A stretch of DNA of 24,260 nt from Byssothecium circinans (Eukaryota; Ascomycota; Dothideomycetes; Pleosporales; Massarinaceae), in contig ML976978.1 of assembly GCA_010015675.1 (NCBI GenBank), positions 765,770-790,029 on the forward strand, written 5' to 3'. Below, one piece after another: positions 9,315 through 17,970 of this stretch. The first letter of the stretch is position 1. Every line of letters begins with the position of its first letter. The position numbers were made by a program, and so were the translations under genes. Under the pieces are notes generated by a model. It did no database searches and was not told the origin of the DNA. It saw only the letters and a program-made list of their open reading frames with translations.

Positions 9315-11281
9315 ATGCCCTACACCTGTCCCGCCATGGATAACACTGCTGCTCAGACCGACACGTCCGGCCACACTGTCCAGGTCGCCGACGACCCTCC
9401 GGCGACGGCTATTCTAGACACATCGACCCATTCGGTTCCGGGTGAAGAGTCTTGCTCCAGTTGCCCTTCTGACAAAAGTGCCGCTTTCTGCGGTAGCTGC
9501 AGAGAACTGACGACGTATGATGGGCTTTTAAAAATTCAATTGGGGGACAATTTTAGGTATGGCAGTCTGCAGGATTTGCGCGATAGGACATCGAGCGGCC
9601 GGCCTTGCCCGCTCTGTCTAGTGATTAGACAATGCGTAGGCGCACCAGCAGACGAACCCTCTAGTCTTGTCACGCTGTCGATCGAGCGACCAAGTGGTGT
9701 CCTCCGTTGTAATCTCCACAGTGAACACGGTTGGGCGATTTGTGGCTGCCTTGGCCTCGTTGCGAATGAAAGTATGTCCTACTTTAGTCCTATTTTGTCC
9801 GTCGTGTGGTTTGTGCCGTCACTACGAAGTGGAGAGCTCATTACTAGAACTGCCTAGATGACCCTGCCGCTTCGATTACCGGCCTCCGACCGGTCCTGAC
9901 AGAGGTCGCGAGCGAGCGTGTCTTTTCCCTAGCGAAGTCATGGATCCACACCTGCGAACAAACGCATGCTGAATGCAAAGACGGATACGCCGTGCCACCG
10001 CTGCCGTCACGTATTATCGACGTTGAACCCGGCATAGCTGGCCCGGCTGCCAGGCTCATTGTGCCTGCGGTGGGCCAGCGGGCCAGGTATCTCTGCCTCA
10101 GCTACTGCTGGGGGGGCCCACAGAAAGTCACGGCCACGAGGGCATCTCTCGAGCGGCTCCAGGAAAATATCCCCATGGATCAGCTCGGTCTGACTATAAG
10201 GGACGCTATCGAAACTACTCGACGCCTCGGCTTCCGATATTTGTGGGTGGATGCACTCTGCATTGTGCAAGATGATGAAAAGGATAAGGTGGCCGAGATC
10301 CAAAAAATGGCCTCCATATACAGCAATGCAACGGCTACTATCTCAGCCGCAGTTGCATCGAGCTCCACCAAGGGTTTCCTTCGGCGTAAACGGGAAGCCA
10401 TCAACAAAGGAGGTTTTGACTTTAACATAGCCCTGCCCGACGGCGCTGTCGGGAACATAATGGTCGTCGCGCAGAAGTGGATCCGTCCGCTACACCCGCT
10501 TGACGAGAGAGCGTGGGCATTCCAAGAGCACCTGCTCTCGCGCCGCAAGCTAATCTTTTCGCAATTCGAATTGCTCGTCGAGTGCCGTAAGCACTCCGCA
10601 CAGCCGCTGCAGGATAATATGCTGGACTACAGATATGGCAGCATCAGCTCCTCTGTGTGGACGGCCATGAGAGGCGATGGTAGAGGGGAATGGAGATGCC
10701 TCCTCGAAGATTATACACGCCGTCTCCTATCCGACCCCGAAGATCGGCTACATGCATTCCAAGGGATAGCTGATCAAATTCGATCACTTCGAGAGAAGAG
10801 TGTGCACTTCGGCATCTTGACCTGGTGGCCGGAAAGTCTCGCCTGGAAAGTGCGAACTCCGAGGCAGGCACGATCCGAGAGAGCTCCCACCTGGTCGTGG
10901 GCATGTCTCGAGGGACCAATTGAGAGCTCAGCGTATTGGGACGGCCCCATCAAGGCCGCCGATTGTTGTGCCTCGGATGGAGATACTTGGAGGATCGTCC
11001 TTAATGGGAGAATCATCCACGGAGGGGAATGGAGTTTTGAACGTCTACATACAACAGCAGGGGAGCACAGTAGCATATTCCTTGACGTCATGGCAGGATT
11101 GCCGACGTCAAAAGACCGGACTTACTTACGCCTACTCAAAAACGGTCCAGATAATGGCGACGTAGTCCTAATACTGGAAAACGCGGGTCCTGATACATAC
11201 CGCAGGGTTGGCATATACTTTGGCAGCGTATTCCGCGACTATTGGAATATGCAGGCGACCCGACAGGTGATGTTAATATAG
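9315..11281 (+). CDS. Heterokaryon incompatibility (HET) domain protein
   Basis: Two-exon model of 626 residues: exon 1 9315-9771, intron 9772-9857 (86 nt, GTATGT to CCTAG), exon 2 9858-11281. The junction keeps phase and restores a segment typical of HET proteins, LAKSWIHTCEQTHAEC followed by PPLPSRIIDVEP. The HET core starts near residue 230 (YLCLSYCWGG) and runs through DAIETTRRLGFRYLWVDALC, IVQDD and the MASIYSNATATISA motif, all standard. The N-terminus has Cys pairs (CSSC, CGSC, CPLC) like the pre-HET cysteine region. HET proteins trigger programmed cell death on recognition of non-self after hyphal fusion. The C-terminal half (RAPTWSWACLEG) is the usual HET C-terminal region; no NACHT or repeat domain is present. 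Start could be 9315 or the better-context ATG at 9336 (gccATGg). The ORF is intact. Confidence 0.88.
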
Positions 11282-11720
11282 CAGCCAGTGTGCCATCCAT
11301 TTCTTGCAATGAGGATGATTTGGCACTCGATGTCGCCACCGCTAGCAGGGAAGACGGCCGACCCGCTCCGGCCATACCCTTTGTTTCGAGATATCTGAAG
11401 GAGGATGCAGAAGTGTGAATGTTAACGGAAGCTAAGCCACAGGCAGCACAGCGTATTATAGAAAGGCTTAGCATGTTTGTACGTAAGCTATAAGTACCGC
11501 CTAGTACCACTATTAGGGCTTAGAGGCGCGGCTCAAGAGAGACTTCAGGCCCTACACATATGCTAGCTAAGTGAGGTAAAGCATGCGGCGTACCCTTGCG
11601 CAGGCAGCGAAGGAGGAGCTTGAAATGCCAAGAGCTATGACGGTCCTTTTATTGAGAAGTCGAGGACATCTACTTCATGAAAACCCGACGAGAAAGTTGA
11701 GAGCTCTGGCGTATTATGGT

Positions 11721-11744
11721 CACGTGATCATGGAGTTGACGTCA
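11721..11744. promoter_or_regulatory. E-box plus CRE pair, downstream of the HET gene
   Basis: CACGTGAT at 11721-11728, then 8 bases, then a perfect palindromic TGACGTCA at 11737-11744. The first matches bHLH (Cbf1-like) sites, the second ATF/CREB bZIP sites. The nearest downstream gene start is the tyrosinase, 0.9 kb away. Confidence 0.4.
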
Positions 11745-12575
11745 TTTGAGAACTACACGTAGACGAGTAACATCTGAAGACTTAGGCGCTGCCAAAACGA
11801 ACATCGGAGACCGGTCACCGCTGCCCCTGTCCAGAAAGGGATAAGGTATAGTTGAAAAACGCTCAATTACAAAGCTTCATCTGAAAGCAGCCAACTAAAA
11901 AGCAGACAAATGAGTCTGGGTTATACATATATGTAGGGAAGGCTCAACGACTCGCCAGTTGACGCATCTCCTATGTAGATTTTTGGCGCGGAGTTTGCGC
12001 ATACCAGATCTCAACTCTCCGAATGGACCAGGATATTCGACACAGAAGTTTACATCGGCCGCGTTTCAAATCCAAACTGGGCATGGCGTACGCGGGCACG
12101 TGATCCCTCTGCCATAATATCTGGACGCATTACATGAGATGCACGGACTTCTCCCGGAACTGCCAAATTGATTGGACGCATACTACATAAGGTGTTCCAT
12201 GGCCGGAGCCTGTTTTTTTTGTATTCTGGCGCTATGTATACCCCATTCGCGATGTTATCCCTTGCCATATCCCCAATTTAGCAACTCCATGTTATTGAGG
12301 AACTGAGATCGGGTTTCAGGCAGGGTCGCATTACCTTTCGCCTGCGCTTTCACAGTCTATCTAATCATTATGATTGGTCTAGAAGAGCTGCAATGCGTTG
12401 GTGTGCGAGAAACATGTGCTTTATTGGCTCACCATGCTAACTCAGGAGCACTTCAGGCGGACGACGACGGAAGTATGTTTTCCCCCGACGCTTGCACTGA
12501 TCTCCTTATGACCCGATGTAAGAATAACCTATAGAACGAAACATCATCATCCATTTTTATCGCCACAGAAGAACA

Positions 12576-12581
12576 TATAAG
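12576..12581 (+). promoter_or_regulatory. TATA box of the tyrosinase gene
   Basis: TATAAG, 84 nt upstream of the ATG at 12660. The position is reasonable for a fungal promoter, though the leader would be short. Confidence 0.4.
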
Positions 12582-12659
12582 AAACCGTTGACGGAAGATC
12601 CTGACAATGAGAGAACTCTTCAGCAAGCAACACGCAATTCCTTCGCCCTTCACCCGAAT

Positions 12660-13824
12660 ATGCAACCCGTCCGTTTCCCTGCGCGGCTCCTTCGGGCAGT
12701 CCTTTGCGCGCTCCCGCTCTTTCTTTCTGCCATTGATGCCCAACCGACATATGGGAAATGTACGGAGAAGAACATCGAAGTTCGTAAAGAATGGTACAAG
12801 AACCCCCAACCTAACTATGGGAGGATATATCTAATATTCGGGTAGGAGCACGCTCACTACTCCAGAGCGAACCGACTATATCAAGAGCGTCAAATGCTTG
12901 ATGAAAAAGACTGCGCTGACCCCGAAAGAAGCGGCACCTGGTGTCCTCACTCGCTACGATGATTTCACTGCTCTGCATATCAACAACACCATCTATATCC
13001 ACACCAACGGTGCGTTCCTGACCTGGCACCGACACTTCCTTAATCTCTACCAGAAAGCTTTGAGGGAAGAATGCGGTTTCAAAGGCACCTTACCGTACTG
13101 GAACTGGGCATGGTGGAGCGACGACCTCGCATGCAACCCCATCTTCGACGGCAGCAAAACCAGTATGGGTGGCGACGGCTTCCACAACGAAAGTGCTGCG
13201 CTCGCAAAATTCCACAACATCACGTATCCGCGCGCCAACGGCGGAGGATGCATCTCCAAGGGTCCATTCACCAACCTCACCCTTCCCTTCCACGCATTCA
13301 AGACCGAAGAACTCTTCCTCCAAACCACTCCTTCCAACGCCCTTATCTCAGCCCCCCGCTGCGTAACCCGAGACCTCAACAGCGCAATTTCCGGTCCCCA
13401 CATGAATCAGGCTGTCATCGACGGCCTCCTCTCCGCCCCAACGATCAAGGATTTCCAGGAAATTCTGGATAAGGGTCTGGATAAAAAATCGCTCGGCCCA
13501 CATCCTGCCGGTCACTTCGCTGTAGGATGGGGACTGCAAGATCAATATGCTTCCCCTGCCGATCCCACCTTTTTCTTGCACCATGGAATGGTCGATAACG
13601 CATGGGAACAGTGGCAAGTCAAGGACCTAAAGAATAGGCGGTTTGCATTGGATGGGACGAATCGGACTGCGAATGCTCAGCCGAGCGTGCCTGTTACTGT
13701 GGACTATGTGTTGGATTTTGGGTATTTGGGTGCTTCTCATAAGATGGGGGACTTGATGGATACGCGGGCGGGTGTGAATTGTTATCGGTATGAGTATGAG
13801 CAGGGTGCTCCGCAGCCTTCTTAA
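12660..13824 (+). CDS. Secreted tyrosinase-like copper oxidase
   Basis: Two-exon model of 370 residues: exon 1 12660-12793, intron 12794-12845 (52 nt, weak GTACAA donor, GGGTAG acceptor), exon 2 12846-13824. The splice restores the family's opening, RKEW-STLTTPERTDYIKSVKCLM. A signal peptide precedes it (hydrophobic LLRAVLCALPLFLSAIDA). The common central domain of tyrosinase is complete: CuA ligands His89, His97 and His106 (in FLTWHRHF), and CuB ligands His264, His268 (HPAGH) and His291 in DPTFFLHHGMVD, which fits the PROSITE tyrosinase CuB pattern. Such enzymes oxidise phenols to quinones, for melanin or secondary metabolite formation. The protein stops soon after the core (YRYEYEQGAPQPS), without the long C-terminal latency domain of classical tyrosinases, as in short secreted fungal members. 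No biosynthetic partner genes are adjacent. Confidence 0.9.
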
Positions 13825-14139
13825 AATCTCTACGAGCGAGGTAAGTGGTGGGAATTGAAGCGTTGGCGAACGTAAGGCGTATTGCCTTCGACGGAGAAGC
13901 AAATGTAGATACTGTTTGATTGTGGTTTTTGTTCACTTGTTTTATCTTCTTTTCTTTGTACATATCTAGGTAACTACAGAATCATTAGAATAGATTAGCA
14001 GAAGGTATCGTGTCTTGCTTACCATGCTTCGACTGATATGTTTATTCCCGTGATTCCTCTTCCGCCCCACGCAAGCAACTCAAATGTCGTCAGTACGCAA
14101 GAGGTACCCAGGTACGTGCAACGTAGGCATGATAGATGG

Positions 14140-14159
14140 CACGTGATCTACTGACGTCA
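14140..14159. promoter_or_regulatory. E-box plus CRE pair upstream of Hsp12 gene
   Basis: CACGTGAT at 14140-14147, four bases, then TGACGTCA at 14152-14159. It lies about 460-480 nt upstream of the Hsp12 ATG. In yeasts small Hsp9/Hsp12 genes are induced by stress through bZIP (Atf1-type) and STRE-binding factors, so the CRE half fits this gene. Confidence 0.5.
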
Positions 14160-14502
14160 GCGGGGGTGAATGTTGGCAAAGAGGGGCAAACCCCATCTCA
14201 ATCAAATCGCAATCTCATCACCCGACCCTTAAACCATGGTAAAAAGTCAGATTCGCCATACAAATCCCACCAAATCCCACAATCGCATGTAAGCGATCGC
14301 TTGATCTGCGTGTCTGCATCTAAACCTCATCGTTAACTGGCTCACGACCACCCGCTCTCCACGGTCTGGGCTGGGCTGGGTGGGCTGCCCGTGCAACCGT
14401 ACCACACAAGCTCTCGTCGCGAATACCTGTATTCAGAGGTAAATGACGTACAGTTGTCGTAGCACGAACAGGTGAATGGATGAGATGGAGGAGGGGTGTT
14501 TG

Positions 14503-14508
14503 TATAAG
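14503..14508 (+). promoter_or_regulatory. TATA box of the Hsp12 gene
   Basis: TATAAG, about 115 nt upstream of the ATG at 14622, with an AGGGG (STRE-like) site immediately before it at 14492-14496. Confidence 0.55.
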
Positions 14509-14621
14509 TAGGTGCTGAGGGCCTTTTGGGTTTCTTCTTCTCTATCAACTCGACTCTACAAAACCTCAAACCCAGTACAAAGAACTATCCAACCAACCAA
14601 ACCCCCCAACCAACAATCATC

Positions 14622-14963
14622 ATGTCTGACGTCGGGTATGCAATCTCCTTCTCCGTTACGCGACCACAAGCTTGAGAACTTCAAAGCTGATTGATGTACA
14701 GCCGCAAGGACCTCGGAGACAAGGCACAGGAGAAGGTCACTCCCGACTCCCAGAAGTCGACCCTCGACAAGGCCAAGGAGAGCATCACGGGCGCTGGTGA
14801 CAAGGCTGCCGGCTCAGCTCAGCCTGGTACGTACTTCACCCCCCCTAATCTCCCTTCATTCTTTGCCTTCTTTCCCTGTACTAACAGTTAACCAGACAGC
14901 AACAAGTCGGCTACCCAGAAGGTCAGCGACAGTGTCTCTGGCGCTCTCGGTGGAAACAAATAG
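14622..14963 (+). CDS. HSP12: Hsp9/Hsp12 family small stress protein
   Basis: Three-exon gene of 68 residues, too fragmented to show as one ORF. Exon 1 is 14622-14635, intron 14636-14701 (66 nt, GTATGC to TACAG), exon 2 14702-14826, intron 14827-14895 (69 nt, GTACGT, TACTAAC branch site, ACCAG), exon 3 14896-14963. The product begins MSDVGRKDLGDKAQEKVTPD, continues SQKSTLDKAKESITGAGDKAAG and ends ALGGNK, matching the Hsp9/Hsp12 family (GRKD..., TPDSQKST..., DK.KE.IT motifs). It is hydrophilic, lysine-rich and without cysteines. Family members are intrinsically disordered proteins that fold on membranes and stabilise them during heat, osmotic and stationary-phase stress. It is shorter than yeast Hsp12 (109 residues) but within the range of filamentous fungi. 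The promoter has stress-type elements. Confidence 0.9.
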
Positions 14964-15198
14964 ACGACTTTTTGTTGGAATGATGCCTTTGACCTTCGGC
15001 TCAGACTGTATGATTATACCCCTAGCTTAGGCTATGAGAAATGAAGATATAATGTCTTGATTGCGAGATGTGCCGTGTCTCAACTGTGATAAACTGTGTT
15101 GCTGCTTGTTGGGGGTGGGGACTGATGCGCGGCCTCGTTCTGTAGCTCGGGTGACAACTGTAAAAGGATCATATTATCCGGGTATCATATTCTGTGAC

Positions 15199-16155
15199 TC
15201 AATCGTAACCATCGTCCTCCGCTTCCTCAATCTCCACATTATGTAGTTTGCGCTCCGCAACTTTGCCTTCCGCTGCAGAACCTGACATCTCTCCTTTAGC
15301 TTCTGCCGCCATCATGCCATGCTCCGCCTCTTGAACCGCAGCTTCAACCGCCTTCTCTGCCACATCCTTCACCCCTTGTGCTGAGAGGAACGCATCAAGC
15401 TCAAGATCTGCTTCTGCTTCTGTTTCTGCTGCCTTGCCCTCCTTCTCAGCTCTCATATACCCCTCCTCCTCCAACTTGTCAAACTCCTCAGGCTCCAGTA
15501 ACCTGCCCTCTCCCTTAGCTAACTTTATCTTGTTTGCAACAGCCGTGGGCATGAATCTCGTGGCTTCCTTCTTGAGATCGCGGACTTCTGGGGCGGCTTC
15601 GTAGACGAGCTGCGGTTTCTTGGGCTCTGGAGGCGCGTCCTCGGCGGGTGCATTGTGGCCACGGCGATGTGGTACCGGCGGCGGAGTGTCTCGCGGCATT
15701 GGTATATCCTTCACATCTGCATCTGTGTCGCTGCTTTCCTCGCCACCCCTCCCCTTCCACCCTCCATCTCTCGTCCGCTTCCCCAACACACCACCCCTAC
15801 CACCTCTCATGCCCCCACGTCCGCCCCGTTCACCCATCCCTCCTCGATCGCCGCCATGGTCTTCTCTCGGCGGCTTGAACTGTGGGGCCTTTTCGCCAAG
15901 CGCCACCCGCGCCTTGTTCACCGCAGCAAGATCCTTCTCGAGCTCTTGTAATCGCTGCTTTTCATGTGGACGTAATGAGCCGCTCTGTTCGGCTTCTTTC
16001 AGCGCATCGATGTCGCGTTGTATGCGGGCGGGGTTGCGGCGCGCGAGCTTCTTGGTGCGCTGGGTTTGAACCTGGGCCTTTTGCTTCTTGAGCGTTTTGG
16101 CCTTTTCGGCCTTCTTGGCGGCTTGGACGGGGTTATAGTTTTTCTCTTTCGCCAT
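15199..16155 (-). CDS. Wbp11-type (WW-binding protein 11) splicing-associated protein
   Basis: Single exon, 318 residues, ATG at 16155-16153 and TGA at 15201-15199. Residues 1-90 match the Wbp11 N-terminal domain: MAKEKNYNPVQAAKKAEKAK followed by a basic helix and the NPARIQRDIDALKEAEQSG segment. An RGG/GGRGG-rich stretch follows at about 100-138, suggesting RNA contact. A proline run (DTPPPVP, about 157-162) could be a WW- or SH3-domain ligand. The segment KEATRFMPTAVANKIK at 196-211 is the second conserved block of fungal members. The C-terminus is acidic coiled-coil-like, ending EEAEDDGYD. Mammalian WBP11 binds PQBP1 and acts in pre-mRNA splicing; a nuclear role is inferred. It is convergent with Hsp12 and divergent from the next gene. 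Confidence 0.8.
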   Translation of the reverse strand: MAKEKNYNPVQAAKKAEKAKTLKKQKAQVQTQRTKKLARRNPARIQRDIDALKEAEQSGSLRPHEKQRLQELEKDLAAVNKARVALGEKAPQFKPPREDHGGDRGGMGERGGRGGMRGGRGGVLGKRTRDGGWKGRGGEESSDTDADVKDIPMPRDTPPPVPHRRGHNAPAEDAPPEPKKPQLVYEAAPEVRDLKKEATRFMPTAVANKIKLAKGEGRLLEPEEFDKLEEEGYMRAEKEGKAAETEAEADLELDAFLSAQGVKDVAEKAVEAAVQEAEHGMMAAEAKGEMSGSAAEGKVAERKLHNVEIEEAEDDGYD

Positions 16156-16458
16156 GGTGAGGATGTCGGCAATTTGTCTGCCGGCGGTTGAGTGGGTTGG
16201 AGTGAGTGGTAAGTGCTGGAGATCGTTGATGCGGAGAAAAGTTCGGGGATCTGTGCCAAGAAATAGCCCAAATTTCGTGACGTGATGACGCGCCGCTGCT
16301 TCCTCTCACTACGACCTAATCATGCTCTGACCATAGGATTTGGTGAGTCGAACTTTGTTTGTCCTTCCTCTAACTTGCTTCCAAGAAGCTTCGGCGTAAT
16401 TCCTCACACTCACACTATCGCGCCTCCAGGTCACCGCCGATGAGACTCATCGTCCGTT
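16156..16458. promoter_or_regulatory. Shared divergent promoter, with possible 5' UTR intron
   Basis: The 303-base gap serves both the Wbp11-like gene and the gene starting at 16459. It has a TGACGTGATGACG string at 16278-16290, a variant of the CRE/E-box pairs seen elsewhere. A GTGAGT donor at 16343 and a CTCCAG acceptor ending at 16429 could bound an 87-nt intron in the 5' leader of the plus-strand gene. Confidence 0.4.
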
Positions 16459-16514
16459 ATGTTTGTCCCGCGAGCTCTCCGGCTCAAGGGCGTCAAGGAA
16501 GCTCCAAAGCCTAA
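16440..16514 (+). promoter_or_regulatory. Overlapping upstream ORF (uORF)
   Basis: An ATG at 16440 in the context gccgATGa opens a 24-codon frame that overlaps the main start at 16459 in another frame and stops at 16514. A two-codon uORF (ATG CTC TGA) also occurs at 16322-16330. If transcribed, both would reduce translation from the main ATG, whose own context (cgttATGt) is weak. Confidence 0.4.
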
Positions 16515-17610
16515 GCCAGCTCAAGCTCAAGCACCAGCAGCTGTGGATTCACCCAGTGCTTCCAACAGCAAGAACGATACTCACACAGAAGCTGCAGGAA
16601 AAACAAGCACGACACCTGCATCGAACGGCAAGCCAGACACCAAAGCTGCGACGCGGGGTCCTAGATTCAATTCCGCGCCTGTCACGTCCGACTACTTGGC
16701 TGAATTGGCGGCCGGTGTCGAGCTGATCTTCACCGACTACGCACATCAGGCGCCTGAGTCTGCACAGTGGCTTCAAGAGCGTTCTAGGAGCGTTGAGGGA
16801 GAAGAGAAGTGTAAGCCACTTCTCAACTACATGCTCTGGTATCCGTCTAATTGGGATCCAGTTGTTCACCTCAGCGCCATTCTCGAGCACAGCAACATTG
16901 TCACGCTCAAGCCCCAGCCTACGCAGATCCTCCTCAAACAAGCCATAGAAGAACACGCTGCCGAAACCCTCGAGCTGTCCAGTAATGGCTTCTATGTTCG
17001 TCGCACGCCATCAACGTATCCTCTATCCTTCGTGCCGCAAAATTCGTTCAACGTCGTAAACGACAACGGCCTCAGCTTCTGGGACCAGCGCACAATCTAC
17101 GTCGAACCACACATCCGTTACCTTTGCAAGACGCCGGCAAAGGTAGCGCACTGGCTGAAGGAACATGGCCAATTGAAGGCAAAATGGCTGCCCATCCAAG
17201 CAGTCCAAACACTGTACAACAGCTGCGCGTTCGTGGTGCTTAGCGGAAACGTCACACACGAGGACGTGTGGGAGAAATGGAGAGATGTTGGGAAGCCCGA
17301 AGACTGGAAGATCATGACCAAGGTCGAGCATACCAAGCGTACGGAGGAATACTTGCAGTTGCTGAAGAAGAACAACGCGCACATCAAGCGCCAACCCAAT
17401 TCTCACTCAGGCACACACGGCTATAGAAAGTTTGTCGCAGAAAGCGCACCAGGCGCCAATGCTTCAGGAGAAAGTCAACAAGCCTCAAAGAAGAGAAAAC
17501 GGCCCGAAGAGGCGAAGGGAAAACTTACTCGGTTTGATACGGATGCCCACGCGACTGACGACACAGCTTCGGAGACCGGTGGTGGTCCTTTGAACGAAAA
17601 GCGAGCTTAA
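16459..17610 (+). CDS. Conserved-looking protein of unknown function, 383 residues
   Basis: Single exon, ATG at 16459, TAA at 17608-17610; an in-frame TGA at 16441 fixes the start. I do not recognise a named domain. The protein starts MFVPRALRLKGVKE, then has an Ala/Pro/Lys/Thr-rich linker to about residue 75. A well-structured, Trp- and Tyr-containing core of roughly 250 residues follows (for example LLNYMLWYPSNWDPVVHLSAI and SFWDQRTIYVEPHIRYL). The C-terminal 60 residues are disordered and contain a basic cluster, KKRKRPEE, that could be a nuclear localisation signal. There is no signal peptide. The composition suggests a real, constrained gene of the housekeeping type, perhaps acting in the nucleus or on RNA, but this is inference. 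It shares a promoter with the Wbp11-like splicing gene. Confidence 0.75.
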   Translation: MFVPRALRLKGVKEAPKPKPAQAQAPAAVDSPSASNSKNDTHTEAAGKTSTTPASNGKPDTKAATRGPRFNSAPVTSDYLAELAAGVELIFTDYAHQAPESAQWLQERSRSVEGEEKCKPLLNYMLWYPSNWDPVVHLSAILEHSNIVTLKPQPTQILLKQAIEEHAAETLELSSNGFYVRRTPSTYPLSFVPQNSFNVVNDNGLSFWDQRTIYVEPHIRYLCKTPAKVAHWLKEHGQLKAKWLPIQAVQTLYNSCAFVVLSGNVTHEDVWEKWRDVGKPEDWKIMTKVEHTKRTEEYLQLLKKNNAHIKRQPNSHSGTHGYRKFVAESAPGANASGESQQASKKRKRPEEAKGKLTRFDTDAHATDDTASETGGGPLNEKRA

Positions 17611-17970
17611 GCATGGCTCGTCCGAGTGCACGATGCGTTCTCGACCAAGGTAGAAGCGCAGGACTCGGGCTGAATCTCTACACTGTAATTATATAAACTG
17701 ACTCGCCAGCACTGACATTGTCAAGTTTAGCGAAAGAATTCGCATGGATTCTGTGATTATGTGATCATTGTGATAGAGCCGAGGATCCCAACCCGTCAGG
17801 AGGGGAAATCTTGGAAGCCGCGGCGTTCCATCCGGTACCTCCGTACATTTGCAGTATATACACGAGAATTCAAAGTCCCACATTGCACCTGCTTTTGCTC
17901 ATCTGATTTGTTTGTTTTGTTCGTTGTTGTTGTTTTGCACTTGTAGTCTTATTAAAACACCGCTTTCGGC
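17611..17970. other. Short spacer, no gene seen
   Basis: These 360 bases hold the 3' flank of the preceding gene and the promoter of the acyl-CoA ligase. A pyrimidine/T-rich tract (TTTG and GTTGTT repeats, about 17894-17940) precedes the ligase ATG. No RNA gene was seen. Confidence 0.5.

Larger units (their letters stand above)
11282..12659. other. Spacer between HET and tyrosinase genes
   Basis: About 1.4 kb without a supported gene. It holds the E-box/CRE pair at 11721-11744, another CACGTGAT at 12097-12104, and an imperfect direct repeat starting GGACGCAT at about 12122 and 12175. A 72-codon minus frame at 12268-12050 begins with ATG but shows no domain. Confidence 0.5.
13825..14621. other. 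Spacer between tyrosinase and Hsp12 genes
   Basis: About 800 bases holding the tyrosinase 3' flank and the Hsp12 promoter. Besides the E-box/CRE pair and TATA box listed separately, AGGGG stress-response-like sites occur at 14182-14186 and 14492-14496. The leader just before the ATG is rich in CCAA repeats, common in strongly expressed fungal genes. Confidence 0.5.

Noticed and set aside
10007..10548. Minus-strand open frames opposite the HET domain
   Set aside because: Shadows of the HET coding sequence, with no domains of their own.
13047..13963. Several minus-strand open frames under and after the tyrosinase
   Set aside because: Antisense shadows of the tyrosinase; the copper-ligand motifs are all on the plus strand.
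15620..16069. Plus-strand frame of 149 codons rich in Pro and Ser
   Set aside because: It is the complement of the RGG-rich part of the Wbp11-type gene; composition explains the open frame.
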